A stretch of 64,000 bases of DNA from a bacterium D16-50 (GCA_003612485.1 RAZA01000010.1:80354-144353); one strand, 5' to 3'. Numbered from the stretch's first letter, positions 18,763-28,300 are shown. Translations and numbers: made by a program. The notes: generated by a model from the letters alone, not told the origin.

Positions 18763-19488
18763 TCATAACGCCCGCATAAAGGCCATATACAGTTTACGGC
18801 TGATCTGATCTATTATGCCGCTTTCATCGGCCAGCTGCATCAGCTCCTGAGAAAACACCTCATAGCCCACTACGCTCTCCAACAAGGAAGCTTTTTTCAG
18901 CTCCGGCAGGCACATGGGCTCGATGGCGGCCTTTGCCTCATTGCTCTGAAGAACAAAAATACCCAGCAGCCCCAAGGCTTCAACCGCGCAATCCAAGTAG
19001 GCGGAATCGGAATGGGCCGTTCCCACGAACTGTTCCTCTTGCTGCCGTACCATCACCGCTCTTCCGGGAATCCCACAGCGCAAATACATATCGTCAATCC
19101 GGCTTTCCCTCTCCCCTATCACCGCATATGCCCACCGACCGGCGTGCAGAAGCGACCCATTCAGCAGAACCTTCCCTTTGAGCAGCGCCAAAATAGATGC
19201 CGGTATGCCCAAAATCGTCTGCTCGACCCACAAAAGATCTGCCGCATACGCCCTGACCAGATTTCCGTCTTTGTGAATCTGATAGGTGACTTTTTCAGGA
19301 ACCGTCACTTGATAAAAATCTTCTGTGAAAACAATCTCCCCGCAACCTTTCAAGACAGCGGCATTGGGCTCCACCACTTGGGCGGACAGCTGAACTACAG
19401 AATCCTTCGTCATTTTTCCGGCATAGTCTGTCAGGCTTCTCAGCCTACAATTGCTGACCAAAACCTTATCATAATAGTAATATGTCAT
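18763..19488 (-). CDS. Hypothetical protein, weak resemblance to HPr-kinase-like fold
   Basis: A 241-residue protein I do not firmly recognise. A central segment, LLNGSLLHAGRWAYAVIGERESRIDD (about 120-145), recalls the HPr(Ser) kinase-like domains of peptide-modification clusters, where LHAS... is followed by a P-loop GxxGxGKST. Here the P-loop is replaced by GERESRID, so ATP binding is doubtful. The N-terminus MTYYYYDKVLVSNCRLRSL fits such proteins too. The start at 19488 has AAAGGAAG upstream. No peptide-maturation genes are adjacent. A real gene is likely; function unknown. Confidence 0.6.
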   Translation of the reverse strand: MTYYYYDKVLVSNCRLRSLTDYAGKMTKDSVVQLSAQVVEPNAAVLKGCGEIVFTEDFYQVTVPEKVTYQIHKDGNLVRAYAADLLWVEQTILGIPASILALLKGKVLLNGSLLHAGRWAYAVIGERESRIDDMYLRCGIPGRAVMVRQQEEQFVGTAHSDSAYLDCAVEALGLLGIFVLQSNEAKAAIEPMCLPELKKASLLESVVGYEVFSQELMQLADESGIIDQISRKLYMAFMRAL

Positions 19489-19721
19489 TTTATCATTCTT
19501 CCTTTGATTAATATAACGTCTTCTTGCGTATTCCATTATATCATTTCAAGCTCTCTTCATCAATCTTTTTATACAAATTGGCTTTCTTTTCGTCTCAATG
19601 CATGATAATATGAAAAAAAGCAACACTAAGCCAAAAACAAAGCTGCGGCCACACATCCCATCAATTGTGCCGCCATGAGCTATCCACTGGACGCCCGTCA
19701 ACCGGGCAAGGAGGCATTGAT

Positions 19722-20714
19722 ATGAAAATATTGTTTTATGATACAAAAAACTATGACCGAGAATCCTTTCAATCCGCCCTCGGCGCTTTCCCCGACATCG
19801 CCATCGAGTATACCAAGTCTGATCTGGATTCCAGAACGGCTGCTCTGGCGGAGGGATTCGATGCCGTATGCGCTTTTGTCAACTCCGATCTAGGGTCGCC
19901 GACCTTGGACATCCTGCACGCAAAGAAAGTCAGTCTGATCCTCATGCGCTGTGCAGGTTTCAACAATGTGGATCTGGATACCGCAAAAAAATATGGCATG
20001 CGTGTCATGCGTGTGCCCGGCTACTCTCCCGAAGCCGTTGCCGAGCATGCCATGGCTCTTGCTCTGGCCAGCAACCGCCGTCTCCACAAGGCCTACAATA
20101 AAGTAAGGGAAAATGATTTCAGCCTCAGCGGTCTCATGGGCTTCAATTTCTACCAGAAAACCGCCGGAATCATCGGCACCGGCAAGATCGGGGCCGCCAT
20201 GTGCCGCATCTGCCATGGCTTCGGAATGAAAGTCATCGCCTACGATGTGTATCAAAATGAAGACCTGAAGGATTTCGTCACCTATGTCTCGTTGGACCAG
20301 CTGCTTTCCGACAGTGATGTCATTTCTCTTCACTGTCCCTTGATGGACTCCACATATCATATGATCAATATAGAAACCATACGGAAAATGAAGGACGGCG
20401 TCATTCTGGTGAATACTTCCCGGGGCGCTCTGGTGAAAACCAATGATTTGATAGAGGGCATCCGTATGCACAAATTTGCCGGCGTGGGGCTGGATGTATA
20501 CGAAGAAGAGACCGCCAATGTCTTTGAGGACCGGTCCGACGAAATTCTGGAGCATTCCACCACCGCAAGACTGCTGTCCTTCCCCAATGTGATGATCACG
20601 TCTCATCAGGGCTTCTTCACCAGAGAGGCTCTGGAAGCCATTGCCGTCACCACCCTGCAGAATGCCAGCGATTTCCTGACCTGCACCGAGAGCCGAAATG
20701 ATGTGAACCCTTGA
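19722..20714 (+). CDS. D-lactate dehydrogenase-type D-2-hydroxyacid dehydrogenase
   Basis: An NAD-dependent reductase of 2-oxoacids, most likely pyruvate to D-lactate during fermentation. The 330-residue protein is of LdhA size. The Rossmann motif is AGIIGTGKIGAAM near residue 150. The catalytic Arg is in NTSRGALV, the Glu in VGLDVYEEE and the His in ITSHQGFFT. VPGYSPEAVAEHAMAL is the conserved helix before the nucleotide fold. The ATG at 19722 follows AAGGAGG at seven bases; the longer frame is not used. A terminator follows at 20801. Confidence 0.88.
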   Translation: MKILFYDTKNYDRESFQSALGAFPDIAIEYTKSDLDSRTAALAEGFDAVCAFVNSDLGSPTLDILHAKKVSLILMRCAGFNNVDLDTAKKYGMRVMRVPGYSPEAVAEHAMALALASNRRLHKAYNKVRENDFSLSGLMGFNFYQKTAGIIGTGKIGAAMCRICHGFGMKVIAYDVYQNEDLKDFVTYVSLDQLLSDSDVISLHCPLMDSTYHMINIETIRKMKDGVILVNTSRGALVKTNDLIEGIRMHKFAGVGLDVYEEETANVFEDRSDEILEHSTTARLLSFPNVMITSHQGFFTREALEAIAVTTLQNASDFLTCTESRNDVNP

Positions 20715-20800
20715 GGCAGAAGCCCCGTAACAGAACCGGCATTCCACAAATATCCTGAAGGCTTCTTCGCCTTAGGATCCCCATATCTTATCTTCATTTC

Positions 20801-20844
20801 AAAAACAAAGAAAGGGCTGCGCAGACAGCCCCTTCCTTGTTTTT
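20801..20844. terminator. Bidirectional terminator
   Basis: Hairpin AAAAACAAAGAAAGGGGCTG-type stem with 3' arm CAGCCCCTTCCTTGTTTTT, between the convergent dehydrogenase and rhamnose mutarotase genes. A-rich and T-rich flanks suit both directions. Confidence 0.75.
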
Positions 20845-20848
20845 GGGT

Positions 20849-21160
20849 TCAATCCAAATGAAATACGTTTTTCAGATTCACGCTCACCGGACTGTTGTCA
20901 GGATTGGTCTCCATGATATCCGCCATGAAGTCCCACCACTTGCGGTTGATGGCTGTGTCGGCGCCCTTCGCCCACAGCTCTTCATCCTCGATCTCAATGT
21001 ACCCGAACAAAGTCAGAGTCTCCTTGTCCAGAAAAATAGTATAATTCTTCCCGCCATGCTCGTGAATCATGTCCTGCATCTCCGGCCACAGCTCGTTGTG
21101 CCTCTTCTCATATTCGGCCTCCTGCCCCGGATACAGCTTCATCTTGAATCCCTTGATCAT
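20849..21160 (-). CDS. rhaM: L-rhamnose mutarotase
   Basis: Interconverts alpha and beta anomers of L-rhamnose, feeding rhamnose isomerase. The 103-residue protein has the family's usual length. It shows KLYPGQEAEYEKRHNELWPEM (with the H-N-x-x-W-P motif), the central YTIFLDKETLTLFGYIE, and the C-terminal WWDFMADIMETNPDNSP. GGAGG precedes the ATG at 21160. No other rhamnose gene (rhaA, rhaB, rhaD) is in the window, so it is an orphan copy. Confidence 0.92.
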   Translation of the reverse strand: MIKGFKMKLYPGQEAEYEKRHNELWPEMQDMIHEHGGKNYTIFLDKETLTLFGYIEIEDEELWAKGADTAINRKWWDFMADIMETNPDNSPVSVNLKNVFHLD

Positions 21161-21291
21161 CTTCGCAACCTCCGCTTTCTATCGTCTATCATTCTCTGCG
21201 GTTCTCTTCGGGAGATTTTCTCTCGTCCCCAGCAATTTCATTATACCATTTAAAGGAAGAATTGCAACTTGTAAAAGACTCAAAATACCTA

Positions 21292-21330
21292 TTGCGTTTT
21301 TGTATTCTATATGATATCATAATGATATCA
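21292..21330 (+). promoter_or_regulatory. Promoter with twin palindromic operator for the SPFH gene
   Basis: Possible -35 TTGCGT (21292-21297), 17-nt spacer and -10 TATCAT (21315-21320). The -10 lies inside two perfect 8-bp palindromes TGATATCA at 21312-21319 and 21323-21330. Their starts are 11 bp apart, one helical turn, as expected for cooperative binding by a dimeric regulator. Confidence 0.45.
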
Positions 21331-21373
21331 AATAAATCCCATAAAGGATAAATGAATACGGAGGCAAATTTAT

Positions 21374-22408
21374 ATGAGCGAAAAAATCTTGAACGGTAAA
21401 AAACACGGCATGGCTGTTCTTCTGGGCGTGATACTACTGTATGCGGCAGCCATCGCAGCGCTGATTTTTTCAGCAGTCAGCATGGAAAAGCAGGGAGCCT
21501 GCGCCGCAAATATCGCAGGTCTGGCAGGAAGCATCACTGTGGTCAGTCTGGCATGGATACTGCTCTGCGGGCTCAAGGTTCTAAAGCCGCAGGAGGCTTT
21601 GGTTCTGACACTGTTCGGAGAGTATATCGGAACTTTAAAAGGCAACGGCTTTTACTTTGTAAATCCGTTCTGTGTAGGCGTGAATCCCGCCGCCAAGACC
21701 CGCCTGAGCCAGAGCGGAGATGTGTCAGAGTCAGGGGGCCTGTCTGCAATCATGACCGGCAGCCAGGGCATGAGCATAACCAGCGAAATGCCCAACAAAA
21801 AACTGTCCCTGAAGGTCATGACCCTCAACAACAGCCGTCAGAAGATCAACGATTGTCTGGGCAATCCTATCGAAATCGGTATCGCTGTCACATGGCGGAT
21901 CATCGACACCGCAAAGGCCGTCTTCAATGTGGACAATTACAAAGAATTCTTATCTCTTCAATGCGACAGCGCCCTGCGCCATGTAGTGCGCATCTATCCT
22001 TATGACGTAGCCCCCAATGTGGACACCACCGGGGACGGCATAGCCGACGAGGGAAGCCTTCGGGGCTCCAGCGATGTTGTGGCCGCACGGATACGGGAGG
22101 AAATCCAGACCCGTGTGACCGACGCCGGAATCGAAATCGTAGAAGCCCGGATCACATATCTCGCCTATGCCCCCGAAATCGCCGCCTCAATGCTTCAGCG
22201 TCAGCAGGCTTCCGCAATCATTGACGCCAGAAAAATGATTGTAGACGGTGCAGTAGGCATGGTCGAAATGGCTCTGGAGCGTCTGAATGAAAACGATGTG
22301 GTGCATCTGGACGAGGAGCGGAAGGCCGCCATGGTCTCCAACCTGCTCGTGGTGCTGTGCGGAAACCGCGATGCCCAGCCAATTGTGAATTCAGGGAGTT
22401 TGTATTGA
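21374..22408 (+). CDS. SPFH/band 7 domain membrane protein
   Basis: A 344-residue stomatin/prohibitin/flotillin/HflK-type scaffold. Two hydrophobic segments (about 12-37 and 46-70) anchor it. The band-7 domain follows from [20 protein letters not shown], through [20 protein letters not shown] and [15 protein letters not shown], to [19 protein letters not shown] and the helical tail. It probably forms membrane microdomain oligomers. The start follows GGAGGCAAATTTAT. The next gene begins one base after the stop, so both are cotranscribed. Confidence 0.87.
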   Translation: MSEKILNGKKHGMAVLLGVILLYAAAIAALIFSAVSMEKQGACAANIAGLAGSITVVSLAWILLCGLKVLKPQEALVLTLFGEYIGTLKGNGFYFVNPFCVGVNPAAKTRLSQSGDVSESGGLSAIMTGSQGMSITSEMPNKKLSLKVMTLNNSRQKINDCLGNPIEIGIAVTWRIIDTAKAVFNVDNYKEFLSLQCDSALRHVVRIYPYDVAPNVDTTGDGIADEGSLRGSSDVVAARIREEIQTRVTDAGIEIVEARITYLAYAPEIAASMLQRQQASAIIDARKMIVDGAVGMVEMALERLNENDVVHLDEERKAAMVSNLLVVLCGNRDAQPIVNSGSLY

Positions 22409-22409
22409 T

Positions 22410-22610
22410 ATGGCGGACAACAAGAAACAGATACCTTTGAGGCTCTCTCCCAAGCTGTACGATGCCATCGCCTCTTGGGCGGAAGATGATTTCCGCTCAG
22501 TAAACGGCCAGATCGAATATCTATTGACAGAATGTGTCAGGCAGCGGAAGAAAAACGGAAAATATGTCCCCAATGAACTGGATGTTCCTCCTGATCTGGA
22601 TATATCGTGA
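22410..22610 (+). CDS. Small ribbon-helix-helix (Arc-like) protein
   Basis: A 66-residue protein: [20 protein letters not shown], then [19 protein letters not shown]. This reads as the short beta strand and two helices of Arc/MetJ-type DNA-binding proteins (IPLRLSPKL as the strand, [12 protein letters not shown] as helix B). It follows the SPFH gene by one base. In Bacillota such a pair is common; the small protein may regulate the operon through the TGATATCA sites upstream, which is inference. Confidence 0.75.
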   Translation: MADNKKQIPLRLSPKLYDAIASWAEDDFRSVNGQIEYLLTECVRQRKKNGKYVPNELDVPPDLDIS

Positions 22611-22666
22611 CCCTCTTTCGGAAAGAGCCCCCTTTTGCATCTTCGAGGCACAATAACCCGCACACA

Positions 22667-22703
22667 AAGGCCCGCACAAAGTGTTACTCTTTGTGCGGGC
22701 CTT
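22667..22703. terminator. Strong hairpin terminator between convergent genes
   Basis: A 15-bp perfect stem AAGGCCCGCACAAAG (22667-22681) with its complement (22689-22703) and a 7-nt loop, between the SPFH operon and the convergent BlaR1-like gene. Confidence 0.75.
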
Positions 22704-22769
22704 CTGTCACATGGCCATTTGCCTGATTAAAACATCATCCAAACTATATGAAGATATGTATCATTTATT

Positions 22770-24104
22770 TTAATGAGGGCACTTGACGTATGTCGTAGTC
22801 GAAAACAAATCTCCGATCCAAATAGTATTACAATTCAGACATTTTGTACTTTCAAACACCTTTACAGTACAACCACCCGCATCATTCTTCCGATGTGTCT
22901 GATAATAACCTGACACGATATCATGCTTAATACAAAATACATATGGAGCATACGATGTTATTGGAGAAACGTTACCTTCAGCATCAATAAACTCATCATC
23001 ATAAACCACATCGGCTATTGCTTTTCTGTAGCCATCTCCAAGAAATCCATCGGCCCAGAATGCATTCCCGTCAATCGTGTCCTCCGCAACATCCGCCTTT
23101 TCATCTTCCACACGATACACATTCGGATATGCCAGAGCAGTAAAAGAGTTGGCAACCAGCAGCACGGCAAACATGCCTGCGGCAAGCCCCTTCCTCCAAT
23201 TCCCCACTTCCTTCGCTTTCATGATCAAATTCACCCTTTCTTTTGTCTTTTCATAGGCATCACCCAATCCATTCTCAAAGGGAATCCTCTTCCTTGGAGC
23301 AGCGATCTGCTCCTTCAACCTCTTCAGATTGTCCACCAATAGCTTGGAATATGCCCTACGTTCATCTTCTGTACATCCTGCCAGCACCCTTTCGTCACAT
23401 GATGCCTCGCATGCATTGTCAAATTGGTCATTCAGAAAATAGACAAGCACATTAAACCAGTGAAGGCAGCATACACATTCCAGCAATAGCTTCAGCAGCA
23501 AATCCTTCCTGACCATATGTGTCATCTCGTGCTTCATGATATAGTACAGTTGACCTTCTAAATATTCTTCTTGAAGAAACACCACCGGCCTCATGGCACC
23601 CAGCGTAAATGTTGTATTCCTGCCCGGTGTCAAATAGACCTCAAACCTGCCCTTATAATGCAGCTCTTTGCGCAGCCGTTCCACAATTTCATTCAGATCA
23701 GGATCATCGCATTTTCTTGATACCGAAAGAAGCCTGCGCCTACTGTGGAAATAAGTGGCTGCCTTGTATAGCACAAATCCCAATGCTCCAATCAGCCATA
23801 TTCCCAGAACCACCAGCTCCCACCGATAATCCGGCGTCTTATAGGCCTCCCCTGCCGTTACGATGTCCGCAATGGCTACCGGGTGCCCGTTGACCACCGG
23901 CACCCTCACCTGCAAAAACCACCTGACCACATAACTATAGATGCCCTTAAGCCATACCCAAGGGATCAAAAAGACCAGCACTACGAGAACCAGAGCTTTG
24001 TATCTCACACTATGGGTCAGGCAAGGCGCGAACACCTTGCTCCAGACCCAATAGCAAATGAACAGAACGCTGCCAGCTGCCGTCATTAGAAATAGGTACT
24101 TCAT
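22770..24104 (-). CDS. BlaR1/MecR1-type M56 family membrane metallopeptidase
   Basis: A 444-residue sensor-protease. Three N-terminal membrane helices (about 2-24, 32-56, 95-115) precede the zinc protease motif MKHEMTHMVRKDLL (H-E-x-x-H near residue 190). A further helix GLAAGMFAVLLVANSFTAL lies near residue 310. The C-terminal extracellular part (about 330-444) is short, Cys-containing and not a penicillin-binding domain, so the signal may not be a beta-lactam. On a signal such proteins cause cleavage of the partner repressor, encoded 17 bp upstream. Confidence 0.87.
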   Translation of the reverse strand: MKYLFLMTAAGSVLFICYWVWSKVFAPCLTHSVRYKALVLVVLVFLIPWVWLKGIYSYVVRWFLQVRVPVVNGHPVAIADIVTAGEAYKTPDYRWELVVLGIWLIGALGFVLYKAATYFHSRRRLLSVSRKCDDPDLNEIVERLRKELHYKGRFEVYLTPGRNTTFTLGAMRPVVFLQEEYLEGQLYYIMKHEMTHMVRKDLLLKLLLECVCCLHWFNVLVYFLNDQFDNACEASCDERVLAGCTEDERRAYSKLLVDNLKRLKEQIAAPRKRIPFENGLGDAYEKTKERVNLIMKAKEVGNWRKGLAAGMFAVLLVANSFTALAYPNVYRVEDEKADVAEDTIDGNAFWADGFLGDGYRKAIADVVYDDEFIDAEGNVSPITSYAPYVFCIKHDIVSGYYQTHRKNDAGGCTVKVFESTKCLNCNTIWIGDLFSTTTYVKCPH

Positions 24105-24121
24105 AATGCAAAATACCTCTC

Positions 24122-24493
24122 TTACTTAGTCCTCCATTCATCGATCAGAGTGTATAGCTTGTCCACATCATCGTCCTTGATGGCCTGATTCCCAACCAAA
24201 GCGGCACAGAAATTTTCAAGCTTTCCGCCATAAAAGTCATCGAGTATCTCCTGCGTCTGCTTCTGAAGCAATTCATCCTCGCTCAGAGCTCCCTCGACAT
24301 ACGCACGCCGACGGCTTACAATGCCCTTCTCCTCCAGACGGAAAAGCAAAGTGTTCAGAGTCTGCCTCTTCCAGTCCCTTCCTCTCTCCTTCATCTTGTC
24401 CAAAAGAGTTTTTGTCCTGACCGGCTCTGCAGCCTCCCAGATCACTTCCATTACCTCGCGCTCGGCTTTCGTTATCCTATAGCTTTCTTTCAA
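24122..24493 (-). CDS. BlaI/MecI-family transcriptional repressor
   Basis: A winged-helix repressor of about 123 residues: ITKAEREVMEVIWEAAEPVR, then LNTLLFRLEEKGIVSRRR, the DNA-binding helix and wing, and a C-terminal dimerisation helix with the usual cleavage region. The start is probably TTG 24493, eight bases after AGGAGG; a GTG at 24502 overlaps that site. It is cotranscribed with the M56 protease. A palindrome TTTTGT-N6-ACAAAA 36 bp upstream is the likely operator. Confidence 0.88.
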   Translation of the reverse strand: MKESYRITKAEREVMEVIWEAAEPVRTKTLLDKMKERGRDWKRQTLNTLLFRLEEKGIVSRRRAYVEGALSEDELLQKQTQEILDDFYGGKLENFCAALVGNQAIKDDDVDKLYTLIDEWRTK

Positions 24494-24528
24494 TGCAGTC
24501 ACCTCCTATATGCGCTTTTTTACTGCCG

Positions 24529-24546
24529 TTTTGTAGCATCACAAAA
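24529..24546. promoter_or_regulatory. Candidate BlaI-type operator
   Basis: Perfect dyad TTTTGT-N6-ACAAAA just upstream of the repressor gene. It has the TGT...ACA core expected of this repressor family. Confidence 0.5.
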
Positions 24547-24655
24547 GTGCCCATTGCGCACCTTGCCCTTTTACCTTACCACAAAACAAAAATTTTTGCA
24601 AACAAAATAATAGAATAAAATAATATAATATTTGCATGGATTTTTAGAAAAAATA

Positions 24656-24689
24656 GAAGTGACAGTCAGCCGAAACCAACTGTCACTTC
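24656..24689 (-). terminator. Rho-independent terminator of glf
   Basis: An 11-bp perfect stem GAAGTGACAGT with its complement and a 12-nt loop. On the minus strand it is followed by TATTTTTTCT. Confidence 0.75.
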
Positions 24690-24867
24690 TATAATTCCCC
24701 TTTTCAATTATAATGATAATACAGCGTCAAATATTTGTAAAGAAAATATCATCGACAAATTCTTACAAATCTCGCCGTCTCCGCTCCTGCTGCACTAAAC
24801 TGCTCTCTGCCATGCTTTATGCTTTCCATGTCGAGCCTTTTGCCGATATACTAATGGGTTCTTCACC

Positions 24868-25965
24868 TCACAGCTCTTTTTCGCACACCTTAAGGGCTTC
24901 CGCGATCACCTTGTCCATATCATAATATCGATAGCCGCCCAGACGCCCGCCAAAGATGATCCGTTCCTCCTTCTTTGCCAGTTGTCTGTATCTCTCATAA
25001 AGTCCGTTATTCTTTTCGTCATTTATGGGATAATATGGCTCGTCCCCCTTTTTCCATTCGCTGGAATATTCCCGGGATATAACGGTGGTGGGCTGCTTCC
25101 CAAACTCAAAATGCTTATGTTCAATGATTCTGGTATAGGGCACCTCTTTATCAGTGTAATTCACCACTGCATTCCCCTGATAGTTCTCCACTTCCAGCTC
25201 TTCCGTCTCAAAACGCACACTCCGATATTCCAGCACACCCAGAGAATAATTATAAAAGCGGTCTATCATACCCGTGTAAACAACTCTGTCCGCCAGCCCG
25301 TCCAACTCCTGCCTATGCTCCAGATAATCTGTACTCAAACGCACCTCTACCCCCTCCAGCAGCCGCTCCACAAGTCTGGTATAGCCGCCTATGGGAATTC
25401 CCTGAAAACGATCGTTGAAATAGTTATTATCATAAGTGAACCGCAGCGGAAGCCTTCTGATTATAAAGGCCGGCAGATCCCTGCATTCCCGGCCCCACTG
25501 CTTCTCCGTATAGCCCTTGATCAACTTTTCATACACATCCCGGCCCGCCAGAGACAGTGCCTGCTCCTCCAGATTCTTGGGTTCCGATATATTCAGATCC
25601 GCAATCTGGCCTGCGATGATGTCCTGTGCCTCCTTGGGCGTCGCAATCCCCCACATTCTGCTGAAGGTATTCATATTGAAAGGCAGGTTGTACAGCTCAT
25701 CCTTATAGCGCGCAATGGGAGCATTGACATAATGATTGAATTCCGCAAACTGATTGACATACTCCCATATTTCCTTGTCAGAGGTATGGAAAATATGCGC
25801 CCCGTACTTGTGTACTTGGATTCCATGAATATCCTCACAATAGACATTCCCCGCAATATGGTTCCTCTTCTCCACCACAAGGCAGCTTTTGCCCCGCTTC
25901 CTCACCTCACAAGCAAACACTGCCCCAAAGAGCCCTGCCCCCACTATCAAATAATCATATTTCAT
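24868..25965 (-). CDS. glf: UDP-galactopyranose mutase
   Basis: A flavoenzyme that contracts UDP-galactopyranose to UDP-galactofuranose, a precursor of galactofuranose-containing glycans. The 365-residue protein has the normal length. The FAD-binding N-terminus is YDYLIVGAGLFGAVFACEV. Family motifs are HKYGAHIFHTSDKEIWEYV, YTEKQWGRECRDLPAFIIRR, FNDRFQGIPIGGYTRL and the C-terminal GRLGGYRYYDMDKVI. It stands alone near the polysaccharide locus and may supply it, although no dedicated galactofuranosyltransferase is obvious. Confidence 0.95.
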   Translation of the reverse strand: MKYDYLIVGAGLFGAVFACEVRKRGKSCLVVEKRNHIAGNVYCEDIHGIQVHKYGAHIFHTSDKEIWEYVNQFAEFNHYVNAPIARYKDELYNLPFNMNTFSRMWGIATPKEAQDIIAGQIADLNISEPKNLEEQALSLAGRDVYEKLIKGYTEKQWGRECRDLPAFIIRRLPLRFTYDNNYFNDRFQGIPIGGYTRLVERLLEGVEVRLSTDYLEHRQELDGLADRVVYTGMIDRFYNYSLGVLEYRSVRFETEELEVENYQGNAVVNYTDKEVPYTRIIEHKHFEFGKQPTTVISREYSSEWKKGDEPYYPINDEKNNGLYERYRQLAKKEERIIFGGRLGGYRYYDMDKVIAEALKVCEKEL

Positions 25966-26329
25966 CGTTTCGCTGTCCGCTCCTTTATTTCTTTCCCTAT
26001 CCTTAATTCCTTTTTTGATTATCGTTCACTTGGTATTAATCTTTTTATATGGATCTTCTTCATTGTAGCATACTATACCTAAAAGATAAACCGATATTAT
26101 TATTCCTCTTTTCTCTATTTTATGATAGACTGGACATATATGTTAGTTTTCTTACTTTCAGTTAAGAGTTTACTCGCACTAGAATTCTTGCCTTTGTTAG
26201 ATTTCTTACCTTTGCTAGATTTCCCGCCTTTCGCAGCGGGCTTTTACACAGCTGCCTTCGCCGTTTATCGGATATTCGTAACGGCGGCCCTGCCGAAGAG
26301 GCATTAAGAAACGGAAGGAGTTGCATTTC

Positions 26330-28048
26330 ATGGCAAATAAGGCAAAACTGCCCATCGGTATCGAGAACTTTGAAAAGTTCCGGAAAGAAGACTTTTACTA
26401 TGTAGATAAAACAAATTTAATCAAAGAACTGTTGGATAATTGGGGCGAGGTGAACCTCTTCACCCGCCCCAGAAGGTTCGGCAAATCCCTGAACATGGAC
26501 ATGCTGAAATGCTTCTTTGAATGCGGCTGCGATGCCGCACTCTTTGAAGGCCTGAACATAAGCAGGGAAAAGGAATACTGCGAAAAATACATGGGGAGCT
26601 TCCCCGTGGTCTCCGTCAGCCTCAAGGGTGTCAGCGGCACGGACTACGCCATGGCTCTGGGCATGCTTCGCTTCGCCATAGGCAACGAGGCCCTTCGGTT
26701 CCAGTTCTTGTCGGAGAGCCCCAGACTGTCCGATAGGGAGAGGGCGCAGTATAGGCAGCTGATCAATGTGGACACCAGCGGGCGACACGGGTTCCTCATG
26801 ACGGAGGAAGTGCTGGCCAACAGCTTGTACACCCTCTGCGCCTGCCTTCATAAGCACTATGGGCGGAAGACCATACTGCTTATCGACGAGTACGACGTGC
26901 CTCTGGACAAGGCCCAGCAGGCCGGATACTATGACGATATGATTTCATTGATCCGAAACATGTTCGGTCAGGCCCTGAAGACCAACTCCAGCCTACGCAT
27001 GGCCGTGCTGACAGGCTGCCTGAGAATCACGAAGGAAAGCATCTTTACCGGGCTGAACAATATGAATATCTTCTCCGTCACCGATCCCCGGTTCAGCCAA
27101 TGGTTCGGCTTCACAGCTGGAGAGATCCGGGAGATGCTTGATTACTACGGATTTGCAGATAAATCAGAAGACATCAGGGAATGGTACGATGGCTACCGCT
27201 TCGGCAGCACGGATATCTACTGCCCCTGGGATGTGATCAACTATGTCAGCCTTCTTCTGGCAGACCCTTTGGCAAAGCCTCAGGCTTTCTGGGTCAACAC
27301 CAGCGGCAACGACATCATTCGGCGTTTCATCAGCATGGCCACAGGAAGCACCCGACGGGAGATCGAGCGTCTGGTGGACGGGGAGAGCGTAGCAAAACCG
27401 GTCAATCAGAACCTGACCTACCGGGACCTATACAAGAACATCGGCAACCTTTGGAGCGTCCTCTTCGCCACCGGATACCTTACCCAGCGGGGGGAGAGGG
27501 AGGACGGCGCCCTCCAGCTGGCCATCCCCAACCGGGAGATCCGTCAGATTTTTGCGGAACAGATTCTGGACTGGTTTCAGGAGGAAGCCCGCAGGGACAC
27601 GCCCCGGCTGGACGCCTTCTGCGACTCCTTCCCCAGAGGGGACGCCCATACAGCCGAGGAGCTGTTCGGGGCCTATCTGGCCAGAACCATCAGCGTCCGG
27701 GATGCCGGGGGCAGGAAGGGACGGAGGGAGAGCTTCTACCACGGAGTTCTTCTGGGCCTGCTGAGTCACCGGGAGGACTGGGTCCTCAGCTCCAACGCCG
27801 AGGCCGGGGAGGGCTACAGCGACATTCTGGCAGAGGACGAGGCTGGGACCATGGGCATTGTGATCGAGGTCAAATACGCCGAGGACGGGGATCTGGAGAA
27901 AGCTTGTCTGGAGGCGCTGGAGCAGATCGATCGGAAGGGGTACGCGGAGGGGCTGCGCCGAAACGGCGTGGAGAACATCCTCAAATACGGCATAGCCTGC
28001 TATAAAAAGAGGTGCCGTATACTGCTGAAGGGCGACGGGCAAAGCTAA
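26330..28048 (+). CDS. AAA-ATPase-like / PD-(D/E)XK nuclease family protein, copy 1
   Basis: A 572-residue protein. The N-terminal AAA-like domain has LPIGIENFEKFRKEDFYYVD, the P-loop variant RPRRFGKSLNMDML near residue 50, Walker B ILLIDEYDVPL near 190, and GCLRITKESIFTGLNN. The C-terminal PD-(D/E)XK nuclease-like domain has GEGYSDIL and IVIEVKYAEDGDLEKAC. The family is expanded in gut Bacillota and Bacteroidota; its role is unproven (mobile-element or defence functions have been suggested). The ATG at 26330 has AAGGAG nine bases upstream; an in-frame TTG lies at 26321. Two further copies lie at 57.9 and 61.3 kb. Confidence 0.87.
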   Translation: MANKAKLPIGIENFEKFRKEDFYYVDKTNLIKELLDNWGEVNLFTRPRRFGKSLNMDMLKCFFECGCDAALFEGLNISREKEYCEKYMGSFPVVSVSLKGVSGTDYAMALGMLRFAIGNEALRFQFLSESPRLSDRERAQYRQLINVDTSGRHGFLMTEEVLANSLYTLCACLHKHYGRKTILLIDEYDVPLDKAQQAGYYDDMISLIRNMFGQALKTNSSLRMAVLTGCLRITKESIFTGLNNMNIFSVTDPRFSQWFGFTAGEIREMLDYYGFADKSEDIREWYDGYRFGSTDIYCPWDVINYVSLLLADPLAKPQAFWVNTSGNDIIRRFISMATGSTRREIERLVDGESVAKPVNQNLTYRDLYKNIGNLWSVLFATGYLTQRGEREDGALQLAIPNREIRQIFAEQILDWFQEEARRDTPRLDAFCDSFPRGDAHTAEELFGAYLARTISVRDAGGRKGRRESFYHGVLLGLLSHREDWVLSSNAEAGEGYSDILAEDEAGTMGIVIEVKYAEDGDLEKACLEALEQIDRKGYAEGLRRNGVENILKYGIACYKKRCRILLKGDGQS

Positions 28049-28120
28049 CACAGTGTTCCATTTCCCCCCATGTGTCCGGCAGGCGGTGCAGGCCCAACAT
28101 GCACAAATATCTATATGAAA

Positions 28121-28158
28121 AGAGCCGACAACCTGACTTACGTCAGGCCGCCGGCTCT
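28121..28158. terminator. Bidirectional terminator between AAA gene 1 and the fnl operon
   Basis: Hairpin AGAGCCG...CCTGAC-TTAC-GTCAGG...CGGCTCT with small internal bulges. On the minus strand GGCTCTTTTC follows, suiting termination of the fnl operon; it also lies 70 bp after the plus-strand AAA gene. Confidence 0.65.
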
Positions 28159-28300
28159 GCTTTCGTGCCACACCTCACCGAAGCACACTGCCTTGGCTTC
28201 TCCATCCATCTTTTACCGGATATGCTCTGCCGCCCCTTAAGTTCCGTCTGTCCGCAGACGCGCTCCTTCAAAGCCTCTCTCTTTACGTTCCTCATGCCGC

